Source: Stygiolobus caldivivus
Lineage (GTDB): Archaea; Thermoproteota; Thermoprotei_A; Sulfolobales; Sulfolobaceae
Length of the DNA: 64,000 nt
Direction of reading: 5' to 3'
Assembly: GCF_019704315.1 (NCBI RefSeq)
Contig: NZ_AP024597.1
Coordinates: 1,674,001 to 1,738,000 of the forward strand
Position numbers and translations under genes: made by a program. Under the pieces are notes generated by a model. The model had not been told where the DNA came from, did no database searches, and saw only the letters and a list, made by a program, of their open reading frames with translations. Of this stretch, positions 22,136 through 31,919 are shown piece after piece (position 1 is the stretch's first letter; the number at the start of each line of letters is the position of its first letter).

Positions 22136-23878
22136 ATGGTAGTCGCCTGCACGAGAGATTGTTATGACACTTGCATATTTTCTGAGGACTATAGACCTCT
22201 TAATTTATTTCCAGTAAACGGTTTTACTTGTTCTAGGGGTAGAACAGACCTAAAAAGGAACGAGATCAACCGGGTTATGTACCCAATTGTCGAAGGTAAA
22301 GAGGTAGACATTAAAGAGGCTATAAGGAAAACCGCGGAAATAATAAAGGGGACCCCCAAAGACCTCATCCTCCACGTAGACTATGATGGGAATCAGGGCC
22401 TTCTCACCTGGTATTTCCCCTCGAGGCTGTGGAACGCTTTGGGTTCTCTCTCAACTGATTATTCCATATGTTCGGCAGAAGGCCACGAAGCTATAAAGTT
22501 ACACTACGGCTCTTCGTTGGGTGCATTACCTGAAGACTTTGAAAAGTTTGGTTCAGTAGTCTTCTGGGGGAGTGAAGCAGTATTCTCGTTTATCCACGGC
22601 TGGACTCTACTGAAGGACAAATATAAAGTTACAATAGATGTAAGGCTGAGCGAAACAGCGAAAAGGAGCGAAAAAAAGTATATAATTAAGCCCTCGAGCG
22701 ACTCTTACCTAGCAGTTGGAGTCTTAAAGCATTTAATTAAGGGCATACCTCCCCAGTCTCTGCTCGACGACCCGGTAAAATTAAGGAATTACCTAGATTC
22801 ATATAGCTGGAGTGAAATAGAGGAAGTAACAGGTTTAAGTAGGGCCAGTATAGAAGAATTAGCCGAAATATATGTAGAAAGAAGGCCTCTAACTGTGATA
22901 GGGTTTGCATTAGGTAGGACTTACCATGGAGGGCATGCAATATCCCTGATATCACTGATCCCGGCTTTACTGGGGATCCCAAACGGTTTTTATTATTCTA
23001 ACAGTCAAGGTCTAGGCATAGATTTTAACTATCTAAGAGGCCTTCATCTCGCTAGACCTTCTGGGATAGTCCCCATGGCAAAAGTAGGAGATTATATTGA
23101 AGAGGGTAAGGTGAAAGTGTTATTCGTGTGGAATTCTAACCCATTACATTCCCTGCCAAAAAGTCATAAAATTCTTAAAGCCGTTAGAGATGGTGAGTTA
23201 AAGTTGATAGTCCACGACCCCTTCAACAGTGAGACTGCTAAGGTAGCTAACATAGTAATCCCTGCACCTACTTTCTTGGAAAAATACGACGTAGTCTATA
23301 GTTATTGGCATAACTTAATTGTATTTAACGAGCCCATAAGGCCTAAGATAGGAGTTGACGAAGTGACACTTATGAGACTTCTAGCTAAGGAGATGAACCT
23401 CTCCCACCCCTTATTAGAAGAAGACGAATGGGGTGCACTAGATCACGCGCTAAGGGGCACTGGTGTCACTGTACAGAAATTAAAGGAAGAGAAAATAGTC
23501 AAGGTCAACGTTAAAAAAGAGATAAAGAGAGTTAAAGTTGATCCTCTACCCGAACTAAAGAGACCCCCTGAGGGGGACTATCTAGTCTTCTCTTCCCATC
23601 CTAACCACACAAACAGCCAGTTTAAAGAGATTTACGGAAGTCAGGGCCTTAAAGTATATAACTGTTGCTATGACGGGGCTGGGCTGCTAGAAGGTAACGG
23701 GATCAAGGTGAGAGTCAAGTTCGTTAAAAATGAATCCATACCGAAGGGGGTATTCTTCGCGTATAAGTCAGACCTAGTTGATGGAGAAGCCCTATTAAAC
23801 ACCGTAGTTTCTGGCGAAATGAATGACTACGCTCAGACGCCGGTACTCAACGGAGTGATCAGAGTCATTATGAAATAA
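22136..23878 (+). CDS. Molybdopterin-dependent oxidoreductase (formate dehydrogenase-like)
   Basis: 580 residues. The first lines give the [4Fe-4S] ligands C5, C9, C13 and C32 (CTRDCYDTC then GFTCSRG), followed by molybdopterin-binding segments such as VLFVWNSNPLHSLPKS and VIPAPTFLEKYD. The C-terminal domain has the SSHPNHTNSQF and MNDYAQTP pieces of the DMSO-reductase superfamily. It is shorter than most formate dehydrogenases and has no twin-arginine signal, so it should be cytoplasmic. The substrate is not evident. It follows the kinase gene by 40 bp, with an AT-rich spacer carrying its own likely promoter. Confidence 0.82.
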   Translation: MVVACTRDCYDTCIFSEDYRPLNLFPVNGFTCSRGRTDLKRNEINRVMYPIVEGKEVDIKEAIRKTAEIIKGTPKDLILHVDYDGNQGLLTWYFPSRLWNALGSLSTDYSICSAEGHEAIKLHYGSSLGALPEDFEKFGSVVFWGSEAVFSFIHGWTLLKDKYKVTIDVRLSETAKRSEKKYIIKPSSDSYLAVGVLKHLIKGIPPQSLLDDPVKLRNYLDSYSWSEIEEVTGLSRASIEELAEIYVERRPLTVIGFALGRTYHGGHAISLISLIPALLGIPNGFYYSNSQGLGIDFNYLRGLHLARPSGIVPMAKVGDYIEEGKVKVLFVWNSNPLHSLPKSHKILKAVRDGELKLIVHDPFNSETAKVANIVIPAPTFLEKYDVVYSYWHNLIVFNEPIRPKIGVDEVTLMRLLAKEMNLSHPLLEEDEWGALDHALRGTGVTVQKLKEEKIVKVNVKKEIKRVKVDPLPELKRPPEGDYLVFSSHPNHTNSQFKEIYGSQGLKVYNCCYDGAGLLEGNGIKVRVKFVKNESIPKGVFFAYKSDLVDGEALLNTVVSGEMNDYAQTPVLNGVIRVIMK

Positions 23879-23978
23879 ATTGTAATGTGTTACTAATGCT
23901 ATTTGGATTTAATGTAATACCATATTTGTAATGAAAATATTAATAAAAGATGACTTACAGAGAGAATAACGAAAGGAA

Positions 23979-24176
23979 ATGGCAAAGGTAAAGTTCAAGT
24001 ATAAGGGAGAAGAGAAAGAAGTAGATACTTCTAAGATAAAGAAAGTGTGGAGAGTAGGAAAAATGGTATCGTTTACCTATGACGACAACGGGAAGACCGG
24101 TAGGGGAGCAGTAAGCGAGAAAGACGCCCCTAAAGAGTTACTAGACATGTTAGCCAAAGCCGAAAAAGGAAAGTGA
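23979..24176 (+). CDS. sul7d: Sul7d chromatin protein (7 kDa DNA-binding)
   Basis: 65 residues starting [20 protein letters not shown]. Nearly the whole sequence matches the Sac7d/Sso7d group I know; differences lie at the N-terminus and in the tail LAKAEKGK. It binds DNA minor groove without sequence preference, kinks and stabilises it, and coats the chromosome at high temperature. The DNA-contacting region around [16 protein letters not shown] and [11 protein letters not shown] is intact. This family is restricted to Sulfolobales, so it fixes the taxonomic order. A GAAAGGAA ribosome-binding site precedes the ATG. T-rich terminators follow. Confidence 0.97.
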   Translation: MAKVKFKYKGEEKEVDTSKIKKVWRVGKMVSFTYDDNGKTGRGAVSEKDAPKELLDMLAKAEKGK

Positions 24177-24215
24177 ATTATTTATTGTGTAGACAAGACT
24201 GAAGTAATTAAGCTG

Positions 24216-24233
24216 TTTTTACATCCGTTTTTT
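24216..24233 (+). terminator. T-run terminator after sul7d
   Basis: Two T-runs (TTTTT and TTTTTT) separated by ACATCCG lie about 40-55 bp after the Sul7d stop. Archaeal RNA polymerase terminates at such runs without a hairpin. A highly expressed gene such as this one would need an efficient stop. Confidence 0.45.
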
Positions 24234-24333
24234 CAAACCTCAACCCCACTTATTTTTAAATTCATTAATATCCTAAATTATTTAGTTTATTATCATTAGT
24301 CAAACGTATAAGTAATAAAACAAAAATAATATT

Positions 24334-25062
24334 ATGAGTTCAGTTATAGCTCTTTTTAAAATAGTCCCTGACGATACCCTGATAAGAATAACACAAACTG
24401 GCCTAGACTTAAACGTCCCCTATAAGATAAGTACATACGATAAGAACGCAATAGAAGAAGCTGTCAGGATGAAGGAAAAGTACAGCCTGAAGGCGATGGG
24501 GATTACTGCCGGGGTTACAGATAGGAAAAGTATAAGAGAAGCATTAGCTATGGGGCTTGATGAAGTCGTCGCGATAGAGATGAGAGAGATGGATATCCAG
24601 ACTACTGCAGAAAATATAGCTGAACAAGTGAAGGGCTTAAGCCCTAAGCTCATAATCGGTGGGGAGACCACTACAGACAGCAGCGGTGGAGTCTTCATCC
24701 CCTACTTAGCTTCACTGTTAAACTATCCCATAATAACTTACGTTAAGTCCCTAACGCTCATTGAAGACAAAGTGAGGGCTGAGAGAAATTTGACCTCTTT
24801 CACCCAAACCGTTGAAAGTGAACTACCAGCAATAGTATCTGTTGTAGGAGAGATAAACACACCTAGGATCCCTGGGGTAAAGCAAATCCTCGAGTCCCAG
24901 AAGAAACCCGTAAAGACAATAAATTCGACAGCCATCCCTAAAGTAAAAATTACAGCTATTACACCTTATACGATACAGCGTAAAAAAGTAGTTATAGAAG
25001 GAAAGATGGATGAAGCGGTTGACAAGCTTTTACAGTACTTAAAAGGAGAGGGTGTATTATGA
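24334..25062 (+). CDS. fixA: Electron transfer flavoprotein beta subunit FixA
   Basis: 242 residues with the ETF-beta order: YKISTYDKNAIEEAVRMKEK, then GLDEVVAIE and GGETTTDSSGGVFIPYLA (AMP/FAD binding region), and ERNLTSFTQTVESELPAIVSV near the C-terminus. It pairs with FixB to carry electrons from dehydrogenases. It opens a four-gene operon fixABCX with overlapping stop and start codons. In thermoacidophiles such modules are proposed to feed electrons from fatty-acid or amino-acid oxidation to quinone; bifurcation is known for some FixABCX but is not shown by sequence alone. Confidence 0.92.
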   Translation: MSSVIALFKIVPDDTLIRITQTGLDLNVPYKISTYDKNAIEEAVRMKEKYSLKAMGITAGVTDRKSIREALAMGLDEVVAIEMREMDIQTTAENIAEQVKGLSPKLIIGGETTTDSSGGVFIPYLASLLNYPIITYVKSLTLIEDKVRAERNLTSFTQTVESELPAIVSVVGEINTPRIPGVKQILESQKKPVKTINSTAIPKVKITAITPYTIQRKKVVIEGKMDEAVDKLLQYLKGEGVL

Positions 25063-25913
25063 GCTCAACTGTAGTTATCTATTCCGAGGACGTAGATTAC
25101 ATCAAGACCGGAATCGCCTCTACAAAAGGTAAGACGATAGTAATATCACCTAGGGAGGTTAGACTTGGGGACGAGAACCACGTAATAAACGAAATTGACG
25201 AACAGTTAATAGCGGAATACATAGCCAGATTAAAACCTGACCTCGTATTAACGGGTAGTAGCAAGAGGGATAAGACAGTTGCTGGACTAACTGCAGGGTT
25301 ACTGAGAGTCCCTATAATACCGGACGTCATTGAGCTTTCAGAAAATAAGGCTAAAAGGGTAGTATACAGTGGCATGGCTATTGCTGAGCTGGAATTTTCC
25401 TACCCGATAGTCATTACCTTGGTCAAGAAAAATACCGACATTAGAGAAAACCCTGACTGTAAAATTATAAAAGCAGACTTAAGCGGGAATAGCAAGGTAA
25501 AAGTCGTCGAAGAAAAACATAAAGAAGGCGGGAGTATAGACCTATCGAGCGCTCAGATAATAGTCAGCGTGGGGAGAGGTGTAGGTTCGAAAGAGAACGT
25601 CAAGTACGCTGAGGAGTTAGCTAACGCTTTAGGTGGGGCAGTAGGTGGTAGTAGACCTGTAACAGCCGAGTTAGGGTGGTTGCCCGAAGACAGACAGATA
25701 GGACTTTCAGGTACTAAGGTAAAGCCCAAGTTATATATTGCGTTGGGGATTTCGGGGCAGCCGCAACATTTGGCAGGGATAAAAGATAGCAAAATTATAG
25801 TAGCCGTGAATAAGGACAAAAACGCACCTATCGTCGAGAACGCAGACTATACTATAATAGGAGACGTAATAGAGTTCTGTAAGGTATTTGCTCAAAAGGT
25901 GAAAGGTATTTGA
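25059..25913 (+). CDS. fixB: Electron transfer flavoprotein alpha subunit FixB
   Basis: 284 residues. The C-terminal FAD domain is clear: GRGVGSKENVKYAEELANALGG with GGSRPVTAELGW, GLSGTKVKPKLYIALGISG and NKDKNAPIVENADYTIIGD. These are the standard ETF-alpha FAD-binding segments. The N-terminal half resembles FixA-type alpha/beta folds. The ATG overlaps the fixA stop by 4 bp. It forms the heterodimer with FixA that binds FAD and contacts FixC. Confidence 0.93.
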   Translation: MSSTVVIYSEDVDYIKTGIASTKGKTIVISPREVRLGDENHVINEIDEQLIAEYIARLKPDLVLTGSSKRDKTVAGLTAGLLRVPIIPDVIELSENKAKRVVYSGMAIAELEFSYPIVITLVKKNTDIRENPDCKIIKADLSGNSKVKVVEEKHKEGGSIDLSSAQIIVSVGRGVGSKENVKYAEELANALGGAVGGSRPVTAELGWLPEDRQIGLSGTKVKPKLYIALGISGQPQHLAGIKDSKIIVAVNKDKNAPIVENADYTIIGDVIEFCKVFAQKVKGI

Positions 25914-27124
25914 GCTTTGACGCAGACGTCATAATAGTAGGAGGGGGGCTTTCAGGGCTCTCAGCCGGTATTACGATGGCAAGAGAAGGGCTGAATACAA
26001 TACTACTTGAACGCGGAGAGTACAGCGGGGCGAAGAACGTCTCAGGCGGGAGGATGTATATCCACTCCCTCCTTAAATTGGTCCCTGACGCGCTGGAAAA
26101 GGCCCCCTTGGAGAAGCCCATAACAAAAGAGACATACCTAATGTTCTGTGAAAATAACAAGAAAATTTCTTTCAGCTTTGAGGAAAAAGGGAAGAGGAAC
26201 AGTTACAGCGTATTGAGGGCTAAATTCGATAGGTGGCTCGCTAATGAAGCCGAAAACTTGGGATTACTAATATCTTATTCTACTAACGTGTACAATGCGT
26301 ACAGAGAGCACGAGGGGATAACACTAGAGACAGATAAAGGAGCCCTGAAGGCACCTATTGTCATTGACGCCTCTGGAGTAACATCAGTAGTCTTTAGGAG
26401 CCTAGGGTTAAGGAACTTTTCTCCCGATAAGTGGATGCTAGGAGTTAAGGAAGTAGTAAAGGGTAATGGGCTAGAAAGAGAAGAGGGTGAGGCTATAACT
26501 GTAGTAAACGCTATAAAAGGGGCAAAAGGGGGCGGGTTTATTTACACAAATAAGGACACGCTATCAGTAGGGTTTACTATAACTTTCGATTCCATACCTA
26601 AGAGCGAAAAGCCTGCTAAAGACCTCGTGGAGGAGTTCAGAGAAAAGATGGGAATTGAAGGTGAAGTATTAGAGTATTCAGCACACGCCATCCCATATTA
26701 TGGTTATAAGAACCTCCCTAGGCTATACGATAAAAACGTTATAGCTGTAGGAGATGCAGCCGGTTTTCTAATAAATGACGGTTTTACTATAAGGGGAATG
26801 GACTTAGCCATTGCCTCCGGAATGGTCGCTGGAATTGCAGTAAAGAAATTGGTCGAGAGTAGGAATTATGAGAATACTGAAATATATTACAAGATGTTAG
26901 AAGAGAGTTTTATTTTGAGACACTTAGAGCTAGCCTATAATAGGTTTAGCGTGATAAATTCCTCACTTTCACTATACCCTGACGTAATATGTAAAGTGCT
27001 TAGTGACATGTTTACAGTTAGTGAGGATAGGAGGACTCTAATCAGCGATGCCCTTATCAGGCTTAAAGAGAGCGGTATTACTTTAGGCAAAGCCTTAGAT
27101 GACTTAAGAAAGGTGGTATTATGA
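25910..27124 (+). CDS. fixC: ETF:quinone oxidoreductase-like flavoprotein FixC
   Basis: 404 residues from a TTG overlapping the fixB stop as TTGA. N-terminal DVIIVGGGLSGLSAGITMAREG binds FAD; ERGEYSGAKNVSGGRMY and NVIAVGDAAGFLINDG are the other flavin segments typical of FixC. Two hydrophobic stretches in the middle suit quinone or membrane association. The enzyme takes electrons from FixAB and passes them on, with FixX bound as ferredoxin partner. The overlap with fixX is again 4 bp. Confidence 0.93.
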   Translation: MSFDADVIIVGGGLSGLSAGITMAREGLNTILLERGEYSGAKNVSGGRMYIHSLLKLVPDALEKAPLEKPITKETYLMFCENNKKISFSFEEKGKRNSYSVLRAKFDRWLANEAENLGLLISYSTNVYNAYREHEGITLETDKGALKAPIVIDASGVTSVVFRSLGLRNFSPDKWMLGVKEVVKGNGLEREEGEAITVVNAIKGAKGGGFIYTNKDTLSVGFTITFDSIPKSEKPAKDLVEEFREKMGIEGEVLEYSAHAIPYYGYKNLPRLYDKNVIAVGDAAGFLINDGFTIRGMDLAIASGMVAGIAVKKLVESRNYENTEIYYKMLEESFILRHLELAYNRFSVINSSLSLYPDVICKVLSDMFTVSEDRRTLISDALIRLKESGITLGKALDDLRKVVL

Positions 27125-27390
27125 TCCCTTTACTGAAAAGACTAGGCCTAAATACGTACGATGTTGATAGTACATCCCACATCCAAGTAGACACTGATAA
27201 GTGCGTACAGTGTGTTGGAAAACCATGTACTATATCGTGCCCTGCTGGTACATATGAAGCTTCTCCAGACGGTAAGATTATAGTGCACTACGAGAGGTGT
27301 CTTGAATGTGGCGGGGCCCTAGTTATATGCCCTTATGGTGCGATCAAGTTTAGGTTTCCTAATGGTGGTGTGAAATATAAGTACGGGTGA
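27121..27390 (+). CDS. fixX: Ferredoxin-like protein FixX
   Basis: 89 residues with the pattern CVQCVGKPCTISCP and CLECGGALVICPYGAI. This fits the FixX group, which usually holds one cluster as in the ETF:quinone oxidoreductase C-terminus, but there are enough Cys here for more than one. It ends the fixABCX operon. A T-rich stretch follows the stop. Confidence 0.92.
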   Translation: MIPLLKRLGLNTYDVDSTSHIQVDTDKCVQCVGKPCTISCPAGTYEASPDGKIIVHYERCLECGGALVICPYGAIKFRFPNGGVKYKYG

Positions 27391-27466
27391 TTATTTAATA
27401 AATTAAATGTTTGACTTCAAACAATTAGACAATAAAATATTAAAATCCAAAACACAACCATAAGTT

Positions 27467-29134
27467 ATGCAATATAAATGGATAGCACTAAGCAACACCA
27501 CTATAGGAGTCCTCATGGCGTCAATTAACGGTACGATAACAATAATCTCACTCCCCGCTATATTTAGAGGGATTGACATAAACCCACTTACGTCTTTCCA
27601 ATACCTATTATGGATACTAATGGGGTATAATGTAGTAACAGCTACTCTACTGGTGACTTTTGGCAGGCTATCAGATATATACGGGAGAGTAAGGTTATAC
27701 AATTTAGGTTTTTTAATATTTACTATTGGCTCAATTCTACTTTCTCTCACTCCTAATACCGGAGATACCGGAGCCTTGGAGCTAATAATTTTCAGGATAA
27801 TTCAGGGGATAGGCGGAGCTTTTCTATTCGCAAATAGCGCAGCAATTATTACCGACGCATTCCCTTATAATGAAAGAGGAAGAGCCCTAGGAATAAACCA
27901 GATTGCAGCACTGGCGGGATCACTTGTAGGGTTGATCTTAGGCGGTATACTTTCAGTAATAGATTGGCGGTTAGTCTTCCTTGTAAGTGTGCCAGTTGGA
28001 GTGTTAGGGACTGTATGGAGCTATACCAAGCTAAGAGAGACTAGTAAGCCAAATAAATCCGAGAAACTGGACATACCGGGTAATGTTACATTCGGTCTAG
28101 GTCTAGTATTGATACTGCTAGGGGTCACCTATGGGCTCCTACCTTATGGCGACTCCCAGACAGGGTGGGGAGACCCGTGGGTCATTGCGTCTATGGCTGT
28201 AGGGGCCTCACTTTTAGTGGCGTTTATCTTTGTGGAGAGAAAAGTAAAGTATCCCATGTTTAGGTTAGAGTTATTTAAAATAAGGTCATTCGCTGCTGGA
28301 AATTTAGCGAGTATACTTAGGTCATTCGCATATGGCGGGCTCATGATAATGATTATTATCTTCCTACAAGGTATATGGTTACCCCTCCACGGCTATTCAT
28401 ATTCTGAGACGCCCTTCTGGGCAGGGATCTATACAATACCTTTAATGGTAGGTTTCGTATCTATGGGTCCAATAAGCGGTTATCTGTCAGATAAATACGG
28501 TGCAAGAGTTCTGGCAACACTAGGAATGGTCATTGTCGGTATTGGGTTCTTCTTACTTACCACTTTACCTTATAATTTCAGCTACCCTGAGTTCGCTTTA
28601 ATAATATTCCTCATGGGTTTAGGAAACGGTATGTTCGCGGCTCCTAATACTTCATCTATAATGAGCAGTGTCCCTGCAAAACACAGAGGTGCAGCCTCGG
28701 GTATGAGAGCTACCCTGCAAAACACCGGACAGACGGCTAGTCTAGCACTGTTCTTCACGATAGTAATACTCTCGCTTTCAGCGACATTACCCCACGATTT
28801 GGCAAGTGCTGTAGCCCAAGCTGGTGCACCCCAATTGGCACCGTTGGCACAAAAAGTCCCTGTAACTGGAGCACTTTTTGCAGCATTCTTAGGATATAAT
28901 CCCGTTAGAGCATTGCTAGCAAATCTACCGCCAAACACGATCCCAGCTTCAGCAATAGCAGTTATGGAGCAAAGGACTTGGTTTCCGACGGCAATTGCCC
29001 CGGCATTTATGCAAGCACTGAGGAACGCTTTCTATATTGGGGGTATAATGAGTTTTATAGCTGCTATAGCTTCAGCTTTAAGGGGAAAAAGGTATATCGC
29101 GGAGGTGGAGAGTGTTGAACAATCAGGGACTTAA
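27467..29134 (+). CDS. MFS multidrug transporter, DHA2 type
   Basis: 555 residues with about 14 hydrophobic segments. The span-1 end [16 protein letters not shown] (family motif D1-like), the loop [13 protein letters not shown] and the drug-efflux motif in [21 protein letters not shown] all indicate the 14-span proton/drug antiporter group (EmrB/QacA). A second loop [11 protein letters not shown] is in the C-half. The MarR-family gene overlaps its 3' end by 23 bp and is probably its regulator. The substrate could be an organic toxin or acid. Confidence 0.9.
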   Translation: MQYKWIALSNTTIGVLMASINGTITIISLPAIFRGIDINPLTSFQYLLWILMGYNVVTATLLVTFGRLSDIYGRVRLYNLGFLIFTIGSILLSLTPNTGDTGALELIIFRIIQGIGGAFLFANSAAIITDAFPYNERGRALGINQIAALAGSLVGLILGGILSVIDWRLVFLVSVPVGVLGTVWSYTKLRETSKPNKSEKLDIPGNVTFGLGLVLILLGVTYGLLPYGDSQTGWGDPWVIASMAVGASLLVAFIFVERKVKYPMFRLELFKIRSFAAGNLASILRSFAYGGLMIMIIIFLQGIWLPLHGYSYSETPFWAGIYTIPLMVGFVSMGPISGYLSDKYGARVLATLGMVIVGIGFFLLTTLPYNFSYPEFALIIFLMGLGNGMFAAPNTSSIMSSVPAKHRGAASGMRATLQNTGQTASLALFFTIVILSLSATLPHDLASAVAQAGAPQLAPLAQKVPVTGALFAAFLGYNPVRALLANLPPNTIPASAIAVMEQRTWFPTAIAPAFMQALRNAFYIGGIMSFIAAIASALRGKRYIAEVESVEQSGT

Positions 29135-29543
29135 ATTTTTCAGCACGATTGCCAAAGTCCATAGGAGCTTCGTAAGGGAACTGAATAAGAAGTTTGCAGA
29201 CAAGGGGATGAACTATTTGGACTTCCTTATCTTAAGAGCTGTGATGGAGAAAGAGTCTACCATGAGCGAATTAGCTAAGAGGTACTATGTAACTCAGGCT
29301 ACTATCACTGCGAGCGTAGACAGGTTAGAGCAGAAAGGTTACGTAGAAAGGAAAAGGGATCTTATAGATAGGAGGGTTGTTACGGTTAAAATAACAAAGA
29401 AAGGAGAGGAAACCTTTAAGGACTTACTCAAGGATTACTCTTCATTAGCAGATGAAGTAATTAAGAATATAAAAGTGGACGATACAATCGAAATTTTACA
29501 AAAAATATTAAATAAACTAGACATACTTAGTTCTAAGAGTTAG
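29112..29543 (+). CDS. MarR-family transcription regulator
   Basis: 143 residues. A winged helix with [20 protein letters not shown] (recognition helix), then [20 protein letters not shown], the MarR wing DxRxxxV, flanked by long helices for dimerisation. The GTG start at 29112 is set by the strong upstream GGAGGTG, which lies inside the transporter gene. The tight overlap suggests that it represses or senses substrates of that efflux pump. The rhodanese gene on the other strand overlaps its last 11 bases. Confidence 0.9.
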   Translation: MLNNQGLKFFSTIAKVHRSFVRELNKKFADKGMNYLDFLILRAVMEKESTMSELAKRYYVTQATITASVDRLEQKGYVERKRDLIDRRVVTVKITKKGEETFKDLLKDYSSLADEVIKNIKVDDTIEILQKILNKLDILSSKS

Positions 29544-29940
29544 TTAGTTCTTCTAACCATTTTTGCCATTTAATCCCGTTCTCGTCCATTCCTGTCTCTA
29601 CTTCATACCCCATCCCCATCCAGCCGGCCATTCCGCCTATTACGTAGTATACTTTTCTACCTTTCCAAAGCTCCGGCATACCGTAAGTAGCATACCTAGC
29701 TCTGTTACCGTGCTCGCAGAATACGGCTATCTCTGTATGAGGAATTTTATGGATCAGCACGTCTAAATAGTCCATAGGCACTAATAGTGCTCCGGGTATA
29801 TGATGATCCTCGTATTCCATTGGAGTCCTTATGTCAAGGACGAGTACGTTGTTCTTCTTCCATAATTTCCTTGCTACAGACGGGAACACATCAATTATAT
29901 GAGGATAATATGGAGATGAATACTCTTCGTTTACTTTCAT
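29533..29940 (-). CDS. Rhodanese-like sulfurtransferase
   Basis: 135 residues with one rhodanese domain: VLDIRTPMEYEDHHIPGA and the active-site loop CEHGNRAR with C75, then GGMAGWMGMGYEVE. The loop has the six-residue size of sulfurtransferases, not the seven of phosphatases. It should carry a persulfide in the cytoplasm. Position next to the tusA-sqr-dsrE operon, divergent from it across a 193-bp AT-rich spacer, makes a role in the same sulfur-relay system plausible. Confidence 0.9.
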   Translation of the reverse strand: MKVNEEYSSPYYPHIIDVFPSVARKLWKKNNVLVLDIRTPMEYEDHHIPGALLVPMDYLDVLIHKIPHTEIAVFCEHGNRARYATYGMPELWKGRKVYYVIGGMAGWMGMGYEVETGMDENGIKWQKWLEELTNS

Positions 29941-30133
29941 CTTAACCCTACTTTAACTCTGTTAAAGTAACTTAAATTTTTTTCTTTGAAATGAATTTAA
30001 CTCAAAATATTTGTTTTTAATTAATTTTTTTGTTAATTCAGTATCTAATTTATATACAAATTAATAAAAATAAGAAGAATTTAAATAAAAACATATATAT
30101 CCGAAATATATTTAATAACATAGGGAGGGGTAG

Positions 30134-30367
30134 ATGTCTTCCTATAAAATCCAAAAAAGTCTTGATTTAACCGGGACTTCATGTGCAGGTCCAATAGGCG
30201 AACTATCTGGTGTTATGGACGAAATAGGAGCTGGAGAAGCTATTGAAGTAATTCTAGGAGATGAAGCTACAAAAAAAGACATTGTAGCTTGGGCTACCAA
30301 AAAAGGGTATAAAGTACTAAGTGAAACAAAAGACGGTAGTAAATTCAAACTAGTTATACAGAAGTGA
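30134..30367 (+). CDS. tusA: TusA-family sulfur carrier
   Basis: 77 residues. It opens with a beta-strand LDLTGTSCAGPIGELSGVMDE, where C17 in CAGP is the sulfur-binding Cys (usual form CPxP). The rest, GEAIEVILGDEATKKDIVAW and GSKFKLVIQK, follows the IF3-like fold of TusA. It accepts and hands on persulfide or thiosulfonate groups between sulfur enzymes in the cytoplasm. A GGGAGGGG ribosome-binding site precedes the ATG, and TATATAT lies further upstream. It leads a four-gene operon with 6-7 bp spacings. Confidence 0.9.
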   Translation: MSSYKIQKSLDLTGTSCAGPIGELSGVMDEIGAGEAIEVILGDEATKKDIVAWATKKGYKVLSETKDGSKFKLVIQK

Positions 30368-30373
30368 TACGCC

Positions 30374-31528
30374 ATGAAGAGGATTATTATAGCCGGTGGA
30401 GGAATAGCTGGTACAATAGTAGCAAATAGGCTAGCAAGGGCTTTATCTCATGAAATTCATAAGGAAGAACTAGAAATTGTAGTCTTAGATAAAAGCGACA
30501 GACATGTGTATCAGCCTGGACAGCTATTTGTAGGAATGGGTCTAGTTGAACCAACGGACATTGTAAAGAATGAAAGGGAACTACTAGATGAAAGGGTAAA
30601 GTTTGTCCACGGAGAAAAAGGTGAGATAACAAAGATTGATCCGCCAAATAATACAGTAGTCACTGCTGACGGAGTTAAACACACTTACGATTATCTGGTG
30701 ATAGCGACCGGGTCGCATCTAAGTTGGGATGAAATACCGGGCTTAAAAGAAGCTGAATTCACTGCATGGAGTTATGAAGATGCACTAAAGATGAGAGAAG
30801 CCGTACAGCAGTTCCAAGGAGGCACAGTAGTCATTAACGTGGCTAGGTTACCTCACAAATGTCCAGTAGGGCCTTTAGAAATGACTTTAATGTTCGAGGA
30901 CTGGACTAGGAGGATGGGTATAAGAGACAAGACCAGGATAATTTATACTTATCCGATCCAAGGAGTGTTTGGCATCAAGTCCACCAACGAGTTAATGCTG
31001 AAGATATTCAAAGAGAGGGGAATTGAAGTCGTATCGCCGTTTACAGTTACAAAAGTAGACCCGAAGGAAAAAGTGATAGAGTCGCAAGAAGGAGAAAAAA
31101 TAAAGTTCGACCTCCTATTAGGTGTACCACCTCACATGGGTGCTAAGGTCATAGGAGATTCAGGGATTGGTGATAAGAGGAATTGGGTTCCTACCGACAA
31201 GTTTACATTACAAATGAAAGGACATTCTAACGTATATGTGATCGGCGATACGACTGATATACCAATATCTAAAGCAGGCTCTACTGCAGACTTCGAATCA
31301 TATGTAGTAACTTCAAATATAGTAAATGACATAAGGGGACAAAAACAGAAGAAAATGTATGACGGGTCAGTGTTCTGTTATATAGCTACCGGACTGGATC
31401 AAGCTACATACATTAGGTTTAACTATAATAACCCGCCCATACCACCTCCACCATCTTATGTACACTGGTGGGGCAAGATATTATACAACAAACTATACTG
31501 GACAGTAACGGCTAAGGCTATAGTGTGA
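30374..31528 (+). CDS. SQR-like flavoprotein (sulfide:quinone reductase family)
   Basis: 384 residues. N-terminal [18 protein letters not shown] and the late [17 protein letters not shown] bind FAD; VIATGSH is also typical. Redox cysteines are C163 in HKCPVGP and C335 in VFCYIATG, close to the pair in other SQR types, while the third Cys (129 in the sqr at 17475) is missing. The tail with [18 protein letters not shown] could be a membrane-contact helix. It is a different SQR class from the first gene. It is flanked by TusA and DsrE genes, so its sulfur product may go to these carriers. Confidence 0.85.
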   Translation: MKRIIIAGGGIAGTIVANRLARALSHEIHKEELEIVVLDKSDRHVYQPGQLFVGMGLVEPTDIVKNERELLDERVKFVHGEKGEITKIDPPNNTVVTADGVKHTYDYLVIATGSHLSWDEIPGLKEAEFTAWSYEDALKMREAVQQFQGGTVVINVARLPHKCPVGPLEMTLMFEDWTRRMGIRDKTRIIYTYPIQGVFGIKSTNELMLKIFKERGIEVVSPFTVTKVDPKEKVIESQEGEKIKFDLLLGVPPHMGAKVIGDSGIGDKRNWVPTDKFTLQMKGHSNVYVIGDTTDIPISKAGSTADFESYVVTSNIVNDIRGQKQKKMYDGSVFCYIATGLDQATYIRFNYNNPPIPPPPSYVHWWGKILYNKLYWTVTAKAIV

Positions 31529-31535
31529 GTCTAAA

Positions 31536-31913
31536 ATGGCAAAAGTAGGAATAGTCCTCGGAAGTAATGAACTTTCTAAAGTCCTTTTTGCAGGGATGTG
31601 GAGTGTAATTTCAACAAGTATGGGAGATGAAGTAGTAATTTTTGCTACAATGGATGCTGTAAAGGCTTTTACCAAAGAAAATGCCGATATGAAGGTAACC
31701 GATGAGACTTCGAAGAAAGCAGCTAACGAGGACGTCATGGGGTTTTATAAGAAAGCGAAGAAAAGTGGAAGGCTAAAGGTATATGCTTGTTCTTATGCGA
31801 GTAAACTATTCGGGCTTGAGAAAGACAATTATAATGACGTTATAGATGACATAGTAGGTATAACGAGCTTCCAAATGGAGGTAGAAGGAGGACAGATAAT
31901 ATCAATATGGTGA
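31536..31913 (+). CDS. DsrE-family sulfur-transfer protein
   Basis: 125 residues with the DsrE/DsrF-like alpha/beta fold: KVGIVLGSNELSKVLFAG at the start, EVVIFATMDAVKAF, and KVYACSYASKLFGL, where the Cys is the conserved sulfur-binding residue. It ends in a beta-strand. It works with TusA in cytoplasmic sulfur relay in sulfur-oxidising archaea. It sits between the SQR-like gene and the second DUF1641 gene in one operon. A related protein is encoded at 53510. Confidence 0.87.
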   Translation: MAKVGIVLGSNELSKVLFAGMWSVISTSMGDEVVIFATMDAVKAFTKENADMKVTDETSKKAANEDVMGFYKKAKKSGRLKVYACSYASKLFGLEKDNYNDVIDDIVGITSFQMEVEGGQIISIW

Positions 31914-31919
31914 GATTGA